Counted from the first letter of the stretch, positions 23,740 to 34,143 are shown. The stretch: DNA of 62,414 bases from an uncultured Treponema sp. (GCA_937885475.1 CAKZZR010000211.1:1-62414), one strand, 5' to 3'. The notes: generated by a model not told the origin, from the sequence alone. Numbers and translations are program-made.

Positions 23740-25626
23740 TTAATCCTTCTCTACATCGTAACAATTGATGTGCAGGTCTTTTAATTGCTGTTCATCAACC
23801 GCACTCGGGCACTCGTCCATCGGCGATGCTGCCAAATTGTTCTTAGGGAATGCAATTACCTCGTGAATAGACTCTTCATGTCTCATCAACATAATCAGGC
23901 GGTCTAATCCTGGAGCGATTCCTCCGTGCGGTGGGGCGCCGAACTTGAAGGCCTGTACCAAGAAGCCGAATGCTTTTTCTGCGCGCTCGCGACTGTAGCC
24001 TACGATTTCAAAAATGCGTTCCTGCAATGCAGGGTCGTTGATACGCATTGAGCCGGAAGCAAGTTCGTAGCCGTTCAGAACCAAGTCGTAAAGGTCGCCT
24101 TTTACGGCACCTGGATCGCTTTCCAATGTGTCCCAGTACTGCTTTTGTGGAAGGGTGAACATGTGGTGTTCTGTTTCCCAGCCTTGAGTTTCTTCGTTCC
24201 ATGCAAAATAAGGGAAGTCGATGATCCATGCAAAGTGGAATTCATCCTTTGGATTATAAAGGTTCAGGTCTTTTCCAAGCTGCTTGCGCACTGCACCAAG
24301 GGCTGTACAAGCAAGCTGCCAGTTTTCGTCACTTACGAACAAAATCAAATCGTTCTTTTCTGCACCCAGTTTAGAGCAGATTTCAGATTCTTTTCCGGCG
24401 TAGAACTTACTGATTCCGCCTTCAAAAGCAAGACCACCGGTTCCTGTGCTAGTGGTTTCGACAGGCTCAACCACCGCATTCTTTCCTTCAACCACCTTCA
24501 TCCAAGCCAAGCCCTTTGCCTTGTATGTCTTTGCAACGGCTTCAAGTGCTTCAATGTTCTTGCGGCTATACTTGTCGGCAACATTTTTTACAACGAGTGC
24601 CTTAAGTCCACTTCTCTTATGGCGCTGAACATCGCGACCGGCGTTAGCAGCTCCTGCCTTGAATGCATTAAAGTCTGCCAAATCAGCCATGAAAGCGGCA
24701 TCCTGCATCTTCATATCAAAACGCAAGTCCGGCTTGTCGCTTCCGTAAAGGTCAAAAGCGTCTTCCCATGCGATTCGGTCAAACTTAGCTGGCAAATCAT
24801 AATTCAATGTCTTTTTGAAGATGTACTGCATCATTCCTTCTGTCGTAGAAAGAACTTCCTCGCGGTTTGTAAAAGACATTTCCATATCTATCTGAGTGAA
24901 TTCCGGCTGACGGTCTCCACGGGCATCCTCATCGCGGTAGCATCTAGCAATCTGAAAGTATTTATCAAATCCAGAAACCATCAAAAGCTGCTTGTAAAGC
25001 TGCGGACTCTGTGGCAAAGAATAGAATTTTCCAGGATGAACACGGCTAGGAACCAAATAGTCCCGCGCTCCCTCAGGAGTGCTTTTTATGAAAGTCGGAG
25101 TCTCTATTTCCAAAAATCCCTTGCTAGTCAAATATTCCCGGGTTGCAAAAGTAACCTGGCTTCGCAAAATAATGTTCTGCTGCATCGGGTCACGGCGCAA
25201 ATCCAGATAGCGGTACTTCAAGCGCAAATCTTCGTTAGGAAGAACAATCGTTCCGTCCTTCTGGCGCACTTCTTCAATACTGAACGGAAGTTCCTGCGAT
25301 GTAGTAAAAATCTCAATGTCGTTGGCTTCTACCTCAATCTCGCCAGTAGCCATATCGCGGTTAATGTCCTTTTCGGCACGAGCGGCAACAAGGCCTTCAA
25401 CGGCAATACAATATTCGCTCTTAAGCGAGCTTGCAATCTGCTTAACTTTTTCAGATGCCTTGTCGCCAACCATAACCTGAGTGATTCCGTAGCGGTCGCG
25501 CAGACGAATAAAAACAAGGCCGCCCAAATCGCGGGTGCGGCTTACCCAACCATTCAATACAACTTTCTTACCAACATCAGCGGCACGCAAATCGCCGCAA
25601 GTAACAGTGCGTTTAGTAGATTCCAT
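23740..25626 (-). CDS. aspS: Aspartyl-tRNA synthetase
   Basis: 628 residues of bacterial AspRS, with an N-terminal OB-fold (LNGWVSRTRDLGGLVF), the class II core (motif 2 CYRDEDARGDRQPEFTQ, motif 3 GLDR), and the GAD insert domain of bacterial enzymes in the middle. The enzyme charges tRNA-Asp (or Asp and Asn, if no AsnRS exists). Residues about 385-392 within the GAD domain are encoded by a 23-bp palindromic repeat (reading VEPVETT), an in-frame insertion in an essential gene. It is transcribed alone, with convergent terminators downstream. Confidence 0.95.
   Translation of the reverse strand: MESTKRTVTCGDLRAADVGKKVVLNGWVSRTRDLGGLVFIRLRDRYGITQVMVGDKASEKVKQIASSLKSEYCIAVEGLVAARAEKDINRDMATGEIEVEANDIEIFTTSQELPFSIEEVRQKDGTIVLPNEDLRLKYRYLDLRRDPMQQNIILRSQVTFATREYLTSKGFLEIETPTFIKSTPEGARDYLVPSRVHPGKFYSLPQSPQLYKQLLMVSGFDKYFQIARCYRDEDARGDRQPEFTQIDMEMSFTNREEVLSTTEGMMQYIFKKTLNYDLPAKFDRIAWEDAFDLYGSDKPDLRFDMKMQDAAFMADLADFNAFKAGAANAGRDVQRHKRSGLKALVVKNVADKYSRKNIEALEAVAKTYKAKGLAWMKVVEGKNAVVEPVETTSTGTGGLAFEGGISKFYAGKESEICSKLGAEKNDLILFVSDENWQLACTALGAVRKQLGKDLNLYNPKDEFHFAWIIDFPYFAWNEETQGWETEHHMFTLPQKQYWDTLESDPGAVKGDLYDLVLNGYELASGSMRINDPALQERIFEIVGYSRERAEKAFGFLVQAFKFGAPPHGGIAPGLDRLIMLMRHEESIHEVIAFPKNNLAASPMDECPSAVDEQQLKDLHINCYDVEKD
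24452..24474. repeat. 23-bp palindromic repeat inside aspS
   Basis: GTGGTT (24452-24457) and AACCAC (24469-24474) flank TCGACAGGCTC. The identical 23 bases occur in the opposite orientation inside asnB (44684-44706). In aspS it adds VEPVETT to the GAD domain without breaking the frame. Confidence 0.9.
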
Positions 25627-25709
25627 AATAGGAACAGTTTAATGAGATGACCGACTTTTTACAATGACAAAGCTTGCAATGCCTGCGCAAAACCTGTTTT
25701 TACGGAATC

Positions 25710-27415
25710 CTAGTGCTGGCGCACATATTTGTATGTTGAACCATTACCCTTAAGAATAGCCGCCGTTATCTGGCTGGAAAGGAGCGTCGCATCCTCTGGA
25801 GTTTCAGATAGTGTTCCGCTTTCGCTGTCATACGCATACAAAAGCCAAGAAGAATCTGCTCCTGTGTCATCAGAAGCAAAAGTGACCGTTTCAAGCAAAG
25901 AACAGCCGTAGAATGCGCTTACGCCAATCGTTTCTATTCCGCTTGGAATCGTTATTTCTGTAAGCGCGGAACAGTTTGTAAAAGCGGCATTGCCAAGCTC
26001 CCTTACGGAATCAGGAAGCGTAATCGCCTCAGCTGCACGCAAGATTCAAATGCGCCCTCCAGAACAGAAAGCAAGCGGTTGCCTTCCTCAAAAATCACCG
26101 TCTTAAGCGAAGCACAGTCCCTGAATACATATCTTCCGAACGTATTAACTCCGGCAGAAATAGTAATTTCCTCAAGGGCAGAATTCCAAAAAAGAAACTC
26201 TGCAAGCTGCGTTATGTTGCGGGGAAGCTCAATAGTTTTTAATGACGAACAATATGCGAACGCGCAGTTTTCTATAATGGAAACGTTTTCTGGCAAATTC
26301 ACCTGCGAAAGCGCCTCGCACTTATAAAACGAATATTTATGAATGGTTGCCATCGTTTGTGGCAAAATAATTTCGCATAAATTCACGCATTTTTGGAACG
26401 CGTCCGTCGTCGCATTAGTTGAAGCTTCCGTTCCAAGCTCCGAAATTCCAGTGCAGGCCGAAAGGTCAAGCGCTACGAACACGTCGCTCGCATTCACAAG
26501 GGCGGAATTCAACGCGGAAACATCGGGCGTCAAATCTGTAATGACTACAGTAAGCGGGTTTTGCTGGGTGAACGTATGCGCTGCACTTGCCTCTCCAGAA
26601 AGAATTCCGTACAGTTCCACAACCGTGCAAGACGTGCGGCCGTTCTGTATCCGGGCGCTTGCAGAACTGCCGTCAGGAGTTCCGGTGCCAGCGCTACCGT
26701 TGTCATCATTGCCCGAGGTACTACCACCGGAGGTGTCCGCATTTTCGCTTCCTTCGACATCCGTTCCGCCCGGTAAAACGGTCTCATCGCTTTTCGTTTT
26801 TTCCTCTGCGGCTTGGTCGTCATTGCCCGCTTCTGAATCATCGTTTTCTTCTATATTATTTTCAGAATCTTTTGTTTCATCGGCGTCAGATTCCGCCTGT
26901 TCCGCAGCCTCTTCCGAATCAGAAGTCCATTCCAGCGTAATAAGAACGGATGTGGTCTTTTCGCGCTCAACTACCGCCGTATTTTCGCCGCTGGCTACAA
27001 CCTCGTCAGACGCATTCAGTGCCGCAACAGAAACAAGATAGGTTCCAGCGCTTATGTTCCGTATCTCAATGGCACTGCCTGGGTTTCCATAATACACGCC
27101 ACCATTTTCATTCGTCTGTGCCTTGTTCACGTTCTCGGCAGCGTCAGCAGGCTGTTCAGTATCGTCAATTTTTTGCATGGCAGCCATGGAGCTAGGGCTT
27201 TCGTCATTCTTTTCGGCAGCCGCGGCTTTTTCCTGCAAATACAAGGTAACCGCATACCGCGTAACAGTACGCGCAGCATCGTCCGTTCCTGCACGCTCAA
27301 GACTTGAAGGAACAGAAACCACAAGAGCAGGCTTTTGAGAAGGCTCAAATAAATCAGAACAAGAAAAAAGACAAAGGCAAAAAACTGCCACAAAAAAATA
27401 AAAACAGCGCTTCAT
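25710..27415 (-). pseudogene. BspA-like leucine-rich lipoprotein with frameshift
   Basis: The 5' frame (MKRCFYFFVAVFCLCLFSC) gives a lipoprotein signal, a region rich in D, E, S and G, and then leucine-rich repeats of the Treponema pallidum/BspA kind (LPETMATIHKYSFYKC, SIIENCAFAYCSSL, FRDCASLKTV). It stops near 26003, while the adjacent frame, from about 26042 to 25710, continues the repeats (ITLPDSVRELGNAAFTNC, IETIGVSAFYGC) to a normal end. Losing one base near 26040 explains both, so the product is probably truncated unless this is a sequencing error. BspA-like proteins bind host proteins or other bacteria at the cell surface. Confidence 0.75.
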
Positions 27416-27493
27416 AAAAATCCTTCTGAAACAAGTTTAACCCTATAGTAAAAAAATTGCAAAGGAACTTTTCTCTTGATTCCTATTCCGCGT

Positions 27494-27522
27494 TTGAAGT
27501 AAACAAAACATTGTGCTACACT
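27494..27522 (+). promoter_or_regulatory. Promoter of trkA, leaderless
   Basis: TTGAAG (27494-27499) and TACACT (27517-27522) are separated by 17 bases. The ATG of trkA is seven bases after the -10, where transcription should begin, and no Shine-Dalgarno is present. Confidence 0.6.
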
Positions 27523-27529
27523 TTTTTTG

Positions 27530-28966
27530 ATGAAGGTTGTAATTGTAGGCGCAGGCTTTACCGGCGTTCAGCTGGCAAAACTGCTCATAAACGAAAGAAA
27601 TAACGTAACGCTCATAGACAATGACGAAGAAATCACGCGGCACATTGCCGACCAGCTTGACTGCACCGTGCTTACGCAGGACGGAAATAATCTGGAAAAT
27701 CTTGAGGACGCGGGAATCGCCAAGGCAGACGCTCTCGTATGCCTTACCGACAACGACGAAGTGAACATGATAACCTGCTCGCTTGTGGACGCGGTTTACC
27801 CGGACATTCTAAAAATAGCCCGCGTACGAAACTACGCCTACTACGTAAACACTGCGACCGCAAAAAAAACGCATGCCAATACGTTCAGCGGCTCGCACCG
27901 TCCGCTTTACGGCATTGACTACATGATTCACCCGGACGTAGAAGCCGCCGAGGCAATCGTAAATGCCGTAGAAAACGGCGCGGTCAGCAACATCGTAACC
28001 TTTGACAATTCCGCAATGCAAATCTCGCGCATAACCGTGCCCCAGGGCAGCATTTTGGACGGTCGCCGCCTTATGGAGCTACGCACCCTTACCGAAATAC
28101 GAATGCTGGTCTGCTATGTGGAAATAGACGGCAAAATCTCGCTTCCGTCGGGTCCAACTGTTATGACCGCAGGCTGCACGCTCGGCATTCTCAGCAGCAA
28201 GGAAGACGTAAGCCGCATCCTTGAGCTGTGCGGCTCCGAGCAAAAAGACCTGCGCAAAATAGCAATCATCGGTGCCGGAAGAATCGGCACGCTCATCGCA
28301 AGCAAAATCATAGAGCCAAAAAAGGCGTTCGGCATAAACCTCATTGCAAAGCGCCGCCTTACGCAAAAAATTGCAATCATCGACACGGACTCGCACCTTG
28401 CAAAGCTTGCCGCAGAACGGTTTCCGGACGCGCAGGTGCTATGCGGCGATGCCACCGACGAAACCTTTCTGCGTGAAGAAAACATTCCCTCGTTTGACCT
28501 TGCAATCTGCGCAACCCACAACCACGAGCTGAACATGGTGCTTGCCGCCTACCTTGAGTCGCTCGGCGTAAAGCAGTCAATCAGCCTTGTAAACAGCGCC
28601 GCCTTTGCAGACATTGCCACAAAGCTTGGCGTGGACGTTTCTATTGCGCTGCGCGACGTAATCGTAGACTCAATCATGAGCCATATGCGCGGCAACGCCG
28701 TAAAGGAAATTCACACCATAAGCAACGGTGAATTTGAGATAATTGAATGCGAGGTAAAAGCCGGCTCAACGGTTCTTGGGCAGGCGCTCAAGGATGTTGC
28801 CGAGCCAGGAAAATACCTTGTTCTGCTTGACCGGCATTCCGGCGCTCAGGAATATGAAATTGCCGGCGGAAACACCATCTTTGCGTCCGGCGACCATCTG
28901 GTACTCATTACCGTCGCGGAAGAAAGCCGGCGCATTCTTGAATTGTTCGGCAACGTAAGCGAATAG
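27530..28966 (+). CDS. trkA: Potassium uptake regulator TrkA
   Basis: About 478 residues. Two RCK modules: the first begins VVIVGAGFTGVQLAK (NAD-binding loop) and the second AIIGAGRIGTLIASK at about residue 245, each followed by a TrkA-C domain (VSNIVTFDN, KEIHTISNGEFEIIECEVK). The double-RCK form is typical of bacterial TrkA, which gates the TrkH pore with nucleotide. The start at the ATG at 27530 is preferred over a TTG one codon earlier. The gene directly precedes trkH, seven bases away, in one operon. Confidence 0.92.
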   Translation: MKVVIVGAGFTGVQLAKLLINERNNVTLIDNDEEITRHIADQLDCTVLTQDGNNLENLEDAGIAKADALVCLTDNDEVNMITCSLVDAVYPDILKIARVRNYAYYVNTATAKKTHANTFSGSHRPLYGIDYMIHPDVEAAEAIVNAVENGAVSNIVTFDNSAMQISRITVPQGSILDGRRLMELRTLTEIRMLVCYVEIDGKISLPSGPTVMTAGCTLGILSSKEDVSRILELCGSEQKDLRKIAIIGAGRIGTLIASKIIEPKKAFGINLIAKRRLTQKIAIIDTDSHLAKLAAERFPDAQVLCGDATDETFLREENIPSFDLAICATHNHELNMVLAAYLESLGVKQSISLVNSAAFADIATKLGVDVSIALRDVIVDSIMSHMRGNAVKEIHTISNGEFEIIECEVKAGSTVLGQALKDVAEPGKYLVLLDRHSGAQEYEIAGGNTIFASGDHLVLITVAEESRRILELFGNVSE

Positions 28967-28973
28967 GACGTCT

Positions 28974-30419
28974 ATGTTTATTATTGATTTGATTCGGATT
29001 TTATCTGCGCTCATCGCCATTGTGGGAACCACGATGCTTTTTCCTGTCATTACCGCATTGGTGTGCGGCGAGCAGGACGCGCTTCTTCCGTTCATCGTTC
29101 CCATGCTTTTAAGCTGGCTTTTGTTTGGCGTGGTAGCGCTGGCATTCAAAAAGCGCAAAATCAACTTAAAAATCAGAACAACTTTTATTGTCGTTGCCTG
29201 CGCGTGGATTTTCACCAGTCTTTTTGGCATGATTCCATTTTACGCGGGCGGCTACATCACGCATTTTACCGACGCGGTCTTTGAAAGCGTAAGCGGCTTC
29301 AGCACCACCGGCTGCACCATTCTGAACGACACAGAAGCCCTTCCAACCTGCATAAATCTGTGGAGATGCCAAACGCATTGGCTTGGCGGCATGGGAATCG
29401 TGGCTCTTACCGTGGCGCTGCTTCCGTTGCTGGGCGTGGGCGGCTTTCAGCTTATAAAAGCAGAAACCACCGGTCCTGAAAAAGGCAAGGTAACGGCAAA
29501 AATTACCACCACCGCCAAAATTCTGTGGATAATCTACGTAGTGATGACCGCGCTGGAAGCCCTGCTTTTGATTTTATGCGGAATGAACGTCGCGGACGCC
29601 GTAATGCACGCCTTTTCCACGCTGGGAACCGGCGGGGTTTCATCTCTGAACGCCAGCGTGGGCGGCTTTAACTCGCCGGCGGTCAACGTCATAATCACGG
29701 TGTTCATGGTGCTGGCGGGCATAAACTTCAGCCTGTACTACTACGCATTCACCGGAAAGCTCCGCGACATCCGTGAAAATTCCGAGGTAAAGGCTTATCT
29801 TGGCATTTTTGCCGTCTGCTCGCTGGCAACAGCGCTTTTTATTCGCCCCATCTACGGCTCGTTTGGCGAGGCGATTCAGCAGGCTACGTTTCAGGTTGCG
29901 GCAATCTTTACCACAACCGGCTTTGCCACCGCGGACTATTCACTGTGGCCGTCAACAGCACAGCTGTTCATTTTTGCGCTGTTCTTTATTGGCGGCAGCT
30001 CAGGCTCAACGTCCGGCGGAATAAAAGTAGTCCGCTGGGTCATCTTGTTCAAACAGGTCAACAACGAGACAAAAAAAATGCTGCACCCGCACGGAGTGTT
30101 TTCAATTCGGCTGAACAACAACCCCGGACGAAAGGATGTTGTGTTCAACGTGGCGGCGTTCATCGTGGTCTATCTGTTCATTGTACTCATCACAACCTTC
30201 GTTGGCTGCATTGGCCGCCTTGACATGTGGTCAGCGTTCACCGGGGCGCTTTCTATGGTCGGAAACATTGGTCCTGCATTCGGTAAGCTCGCGCCCTCGT
30301 TCAATTACAGTTTTCTTCCTGACTTTGTAAAATGGTGGTACTGCTTTGCCATGCTTGCCGGCCGCCTTGAGCTGTACACAATGATTATTTTCTTCTTGCC
30401 CGCGTACTGGAAAAAATAG
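28974..30419 (+). CDS. trkH: Potassium uptake channel TrkH
   Basis: 481 residues, the size of TrkH/KtrB channels, with about ten membrane segments. Pore-loop glycines are seen in SVSGFSTTGCTIL, SALGTGGVS-like TLGTGGVSSL, FTTTGFATADY and MVGNIGPAFG, one per repeat of the four-fold fold. AGGA lies before the ATG. It forms the K+ conduit and needs TrkA, encoded just upstream. Complete. Confidence 0.93.
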   Translation: MFIIDLIRILSALIAIVGTTMLFPVITALVCGEQDALLPFIVPMLLSWLLFGVVALAFKKRKINLKIRTTFIVVACAWIFTSLFGMIPFYAGGYITHFTDAVFESVSGFSTTGCTILNDTEALPTCINLWRCQTHWLGGMGIVALTVALLPLLGVGGFQLIKAETTGPEKGKVTAKITTTAKILWIIYVVMTALEALLLILCGMNVADAVMHAFSTLGTGGVSSLNASVGGFNSPAVNVIITVFMVLAGINFSLYYYAFTGKLRDIRENSEVKAYLGIFAVCSLATALFIRPIYGSFGEAIQQATFQVAAIFTTTGFATADYSLWPSTAQLFIFALFFIGGSSGSTSGGIKVVRWVILFKQVNNETKKMLHPHGVFSIRLNNNPGRKDVVFNVAAFIVVYLFIVLITTFVGCIGRLDMWSAFTGALSMVGNIGPAFGKLAPSFNYSFLPDFVKWWYCFAMLAGRLELYTMIIFFLPAYWKK

Positions 30420-30444
30420 CGCCACGACCAAAGCGCGCGTCGTG

Positions 30445-30471
30445 TTGTAAAATGCGCATTTTTTGTATACT
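30445..30471 (+). promoter_or_regulatory. Candidate promoter of the UPF0210 gene
   Basis: TTGTAA (30445-30450) and TATACT (30466-30471), 15 bases apart, with TG directly before the -10. The spacing is short. The gene's ATG at 30495 has GAGG at ribosome-binding distance. Confidence 0.45.
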
Positions 30472-30494
30472 ATTGAGCATAAAGAGGACGAAGT

Positions 30495-31856
30495 ATGTTA
30501 TTTTCACCGGTAGAAATTCAAGAGACGGTCAGTATGTTTATGAAGCAGAAGCTAGATATCCGCTGCGTTACCATGGGTATCTCGCTTTTGGATTGCGCGG
30601 ACAGCGACGCAAAACGCTCATGCGACAAAATCTATGACAAAATCATGAAAAAAGCAGGAAACCTTGTAAAGGTGGGTCAGGACATCGAAAAGGAATTCGG
30701 CGTTCCAATCATCAACAAGCGAATTTCCGTTACGCCAATTGCCCTTGTAGCCGGTGCAAGCAACGCAAAAAGCTACGTTGACTACTGCAAAACCCTTGAC
30801 CGCTGTGCCAAGGAACTTGGAATAGACTTTTTGGGTGGATTTTCTGCCCTAGTTCAGAAGGGAATCACGCCCGCAGACAAAATTCTCATTGAATCGATTC
30901 CGGAAGCGCTGGCTTCCACGGACTTTGTATGCTCAAGCGTAAACGTTGGCTCCACAAAAACCGGAATCAACATGGATGCCGTAAAGCTGATGGGCGAAAC
31001 GATAAAAAACACCGCCGAAGCAAGCAAGAACCTTCCGGTAAGCGGCTGCGCAAAGCTGGTTGTATTCTGCAATGCACCGGAAGACAATCCGTTCATGGCG
31101 GGTGCGTTCCATGGACCGGGAGAAGGCGACAGCGTAATCAATGTTGGTGTCTCTGGACCTGGCGTAATCCTTGCGGCAGCACGGGAATACAAAGGACAGC
31201 CGATAAACGTTCTTGCGGACGGAATCAAAAAGATGGCGTTTAAAATCACGCGCATGGGGCAGCTTGTGGGCAGCGAAGCGGCAAAACGCCTTAACACAAA
31301 CTTTGGAATCCTTGACCTTTCGCTTGCGCCTACTCCTGCGGTTGGAGACAGCGTTGCCCGCATTCTTGAAGAAATCGGTCTTGAAGGCTGCGGTGCTCCA
31401 GGAACGACGGCGGCACTTGCAATGCTTACGGATATGGTAAAAAAAGGCGGCGTAATGGCCAGTACAAACGTTGGCGGACTTTCTGGCGCGTTCATTCCGG
31501 TAAGCGAGGACGAAGGAATGATAAACGCCGTAAAACAAGGTTCCATCACGCTTGAAAAACTTGAGGCAATGACTACGGTTTGCTCCGTTGGTCTGGACAT
31601 GATTGCCATTCCGGGCGACACTCCGGCAACAACAATCAGCGGAATCATGGCAGACGAATTTGCAATTGGCATGGTGAACAACAAGACCACCGCCGTACGC
31701 CTTATTCCAGCGCCCGGCAAAAAAGCCGGCGAATGGGTTGAATTCGGCGGCTTGCTTGGTGGCTGCCCGGTTCTTCCGGTGAACAAGTTTGGCTGCGCGG
31801 ACTTCATCAACCGCGGTGGAAGAATCCCGGCTCCTATTCACAGTTTTAGAAATTAA
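30495..31856 (+). CDS. UPF0210 (DUF711) family protein
   Basis: 453 residues, matching the whole UPF0210/PFL family: MGISLLDCADSDA, VPIINKRISVTPIALVAG, GGFSALVQKG, LASTDFVCSSVNVGS, FMAGAFHGPGEGD, SDLSLAPTPAVGDS-like (DLSLAPTPAVGDSVA) and GCPVLPVNKF. The family is conserved in many bacteria and archaea; its structure relates to pyruvate-formate-lyase folds, but no glycyl-radical motif is seen and the function is not known. It usually sits next to a small ACT-domain gene; none is present here. A bidirectional terminator follows. Confidence 0.9.
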   Translation: MLFSPVEIQETVSMFMKQKLDIRCVTMGISLLDCADSDAKRSCDKIYDKIMKKAGNLVKVGQDIEKEFGVPIINKRISVTPIALVAGASNAKSYVDYCKTLDRCAKELGIDFLGGFSALVQKGITPADKILIESIPEALASTDFVCSSVNVGSTKTGINMDAVKLMGETIKNTAEASKNLPVSGCAKLVVFCNAPEDNPFMAGAFHGPGEGDSVINVGVSGPGVILAAAREYKGQPINVLADGIKKMAFKITRMGQLVGSEAAKRLNTNFGILDLSLAPTPAVGDSVARILEEIGLEGCGAPGTTAALAMLTDMVKKGGVMASTNVGGLSGAFIPVSEDEGMINAVKQGSITLEKLEAMTTVCSVGLDMIAIPGDTPATTISGIMADEFAIGMVNNKTTAVRLIPAPGKKAGEWVEFGGLLGGCPVLPVNKFGCADFINRGGRIPAPIHSFRN

Positions 31857-31886
31857 GTTATCTTTAAAAACAATCCTCATAAAAAA

Positions 31887-31928
31887 ACAAAGGGCTGTCT
31901 GAATGATTTGTTTCAGACAGCCCTTTGT
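31887..31928. terminator. Bidirectional terminator
   Basis: ACAAAGGGCTGTCTGAA (31887-31903) pairs perfectly with 31912-31928, with A-run before and T-run after. It separates the rightward UPF0210 gene from the convergent chemoreceptor gene. Confidence 0.85.
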
Positions 31929-31974
31929 TATGTGCGTCGCGTTTGCGCTTTTTTAAGTGGCGGCAATTTTTGCC

Positions 31975-34143
31975 CTACACCTCAAACTGGTCAACCTGCT
32001 GACCGATTTTTTCAATCGAATCTTCCATGAGTGCAGAGATTTTTGAAAGCGTTCCTCCAGTCTGGTTGATTTTTTCCGCGCTTTTGGTCATGTCTCTCAT
32101 GCTCTGCCCCATTGCGCCGGTTTCTTCCTGCAATACGGTCATCTCGTCCATAATCGTTCGGCTGCCCGACGTCATTTCCTGCGAAGCCTTCTGAACCTGC
32201 CGCGCGCTTTCGTTCATGTCATGAAGGGCGTTCGTAATCTGTGCGGAGCCGGTCTGCTGCGCTGTCATCGCGCTCTTTATCTGCTGAACGAGAGCGTCCG
32301 TGTCGTTGATTTCGCTGGAAAGGTGCGCATAATCCTGCACGCCCTTCTGCGTTGAGATAACGACAGTGTTTATCGTTTCCTGAATGCGCTTCAGCTGCTC
32401 GCCGATTGTCTTTGACTGAGCGGAAGACGTTTCCGAAAGCTTACGGATTTCGTCGGCAACAACGGCAAAGCCCTGCCCTGCTTCGCCCGCATGAGCTGCC
32501 TCAATTGCGGCGTTCATTGCAAGCAGGTTCGTCTGGCTTGCTATGTTCGCAATAACGCTGTTCGCCTCGTTCAAAAGCTGCGACTGCGTTTCAATTTCCG
32601 TAATCTGATTCTGAAGTGCCGTCTGTGTTGCGGCTCCCGTCTCGGCATTTTTTGAAAGCTCACCGAACGACCTTGCCATTTTATCTACGGAACCGTTTAC
32701 TTCCGTAATATTGCTAATCATTTTTTCTACCGCCCCGGAAGCTTGCTGTGCAAGAGAGGCTTGCCGTTCAATAAGGCGTTCAAGCGAATTAATGCTTTCC
32801 AGAATTTGCTTTACGCTCTGCGCCGTCTGCGAAACGCTCGTATTCTGATGCTGTAGGTTTACGTCCATGCTCTGAATGTTCTCAAGAATCTGATGAATGG
32901 CGCTTGCCGTGTCGTCAGTGCCAGTCTTAAGTTCCTGCCCTGCCCTAAAAAGCGATTCCTTTGACTGCTTCATGGTGATAATGCTTTCCTTCATCGTCTC
33001 GGAGAACGTAGAAAGGCTTTCCATAACGTCATTTATTTCTGCGCTTGCCTTGCCAGAGTCAATTTTTTCCGTAAAATTTCCTTCCGAAAGCTGATGAATT
33101 GCCGGAACCATGCCACGGATAGGATTTGTAATTGAGCGTACGATAAGAATCATCACGCAGATTGCCGCAAGCAGCGCCGCAATTCCAATGATTTCCGTAT
33201 CAACAAGAATTCGGTTTCGCAATGCAAAGGCATCCGTCTTGTGCTGCACCGTGATTACGCCCCACGAGTCCGACTTTCCCTTAAGATAAACAGGAGTATA
33301 TGCAATAAAAGAATCCTCGCCGTCAATCACCGCCTGCGCCGTGCCGGAACGACCGGAAAGCAAGGCATTTATAACGCCCATGAACGCCTTGTCCTCGTCA
33401 AAGCGTTCCTCGCGCGTAAGCACCTGTCCCGCAGAATCCTTTTTTACAGTTCCGTTCGCATCTTTGTCAGAAACGGTATGCGTCATCGTCTTGTAGTTGT
33501 AAAGCTCCTCAATAAAACGGCGGTCTGGATGAGCCACCACAACGCCTTCGCCGTCAATGATGAAGGAATAGCGGGAGCTTTGCGAATCCGTATATTTGTC
33601 CACAAGCCCCAGAATATAGTCCAGCTTTAGGTCAACGCCGGTAATTCCAACAAGGTCGCCGTCCTCATCCTTCTGCGGAAGAAAAATTGAGGCGCACGGC
33701 ATATTGGTTGCAACAGAATAATATGATTTTGAGATGAACGGCTGTGGATTCGCAATCATCTGCTTGAACCACCAGCGGTCGCGGCGGTTTCCAAGCGTGC
33801 CGGAAGAACGCCCCGTCTGCACGCCCTGCATGTCCTGAATATAAATAAGCTCAAGATACGGATTTCGGTCCACAACCGAAGCAAGCACCGGCGACTGGCG
33901 GGCAGTCTCCATGCTCATTACGTCGGGATTCCGCGTAAATTCATCGCTCACATTATAAGCGCCGTCCAAAAAAAGCCCTACCGCCTCCGCAATGTACGAA
34001 GCAGTGTTCATGTTCCTCTGATTAATTTCTACTTGATATGAAGAGCTGAATACTTTTACTACAGTTCCAACAATAAGGGAAGTAAGAAGCACAAGGATAA
34101 TCACAACTGGTAAAAGAATTTGCTTAAGGACTGTATTTTTCAC
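31975..34143 (-). CDS. Methyl-accepting chemotaxis protein
   Basis: 722 residues. One membrane helix near residues 9-31, a periplasmic dCache domain (YLELIYIQDMQGVQTGRSS, DRWWFKQMI, ISKSYYS, GDLVGITGVDLKLDY), a second membrane helix about residues 317-337, HAMP, and a cytoplasmic signalling domain with the normal hairpin tip (IASQTNLLAMNAAIEAAHAG). dCache domains of this type often bind amino acids or amines. It should couple to the flagellar CheA-CheW system, unlike the divergent receptor at the right end. Transcribed alone; no pilus or flagellar gene lies nearby. Confidence 0.93.
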   Translation of the reverse strand: MKNTVLKQILLPVVIILVLLTSLIVGTVVKVFSSSYQVEINQRNMNTASYIAEAVGLFLDGAYNVSDEFTRNPDVMSMETARQSPVLASVVDRNPYLELIYIQDMQGVQTGRSSGTLGNRRDRWWFKQMIANPQPFISKSYYSVATNMPCASIFLPQKDEDGDLVGITGVDLKLDYILGLVDKYTDSQSSRYSFIIDGEGVVVAHPDRRFIEELYNYKTMTHTVSDKDANGTVKKDSAGQVLTREERFDEDKAFMGVINALLSGRSGTAQAVIDGEDSFIAYTPVYLKGKSDSWGVITVQHKTDAFALRNRILVDTEIIGIAALLAAICVMILIVRSITNPIRGMVPAIHQLSEGNFTEKIDSGKASAEINDVMESLSTFSETMKESIITMKQSKESLFRAGQELKTGTDDTASAIHQILENIQSMDVNLQHQNTSVSQTAQSVKQILESINSLERLIERQASLAQQASGAVEKMISNITEVNGSVDKMARSFGELSKNAETGAATQTALQNQITEIETQSQLLNEANSVIANIASQTNLLAMNAAIEAAHAGEAGQGFAVVADEIRKLSETSSAQSKTIGEQLKRIQETINTVVISTQKGVQDYAHLSSEINDTDALVQQIKSAMTAQQTGSAQITNALHDMNESARQVQKASQEMTSGSRTIMDEMTVLQEETGAMGQSMRDMTKSAEKINQTGGTLSKISALMEDSIEKIGQQVDQFEV

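Noticed and set aside
24145..25650. Long plus-strand reading frame opposite aspS
   Set aside because: The minus strand encodes a complete AspRS with all motifs; the opposite frame is a by-product of codon bias.
30495..31856. Pyruvate formate-lyase or other glycyl-radical enzyme
   Set aside because: The family is UPF0210; no glycyl-radical motif near the C-terminus and no activating enzyme nearby.
30854..31880. Long minus-strand frames opposite the UPF0210 gene
   Set aside because: The plus-strand protein is a full-length, conserved family member; the opposite frames have no ribosome binding site or motif.
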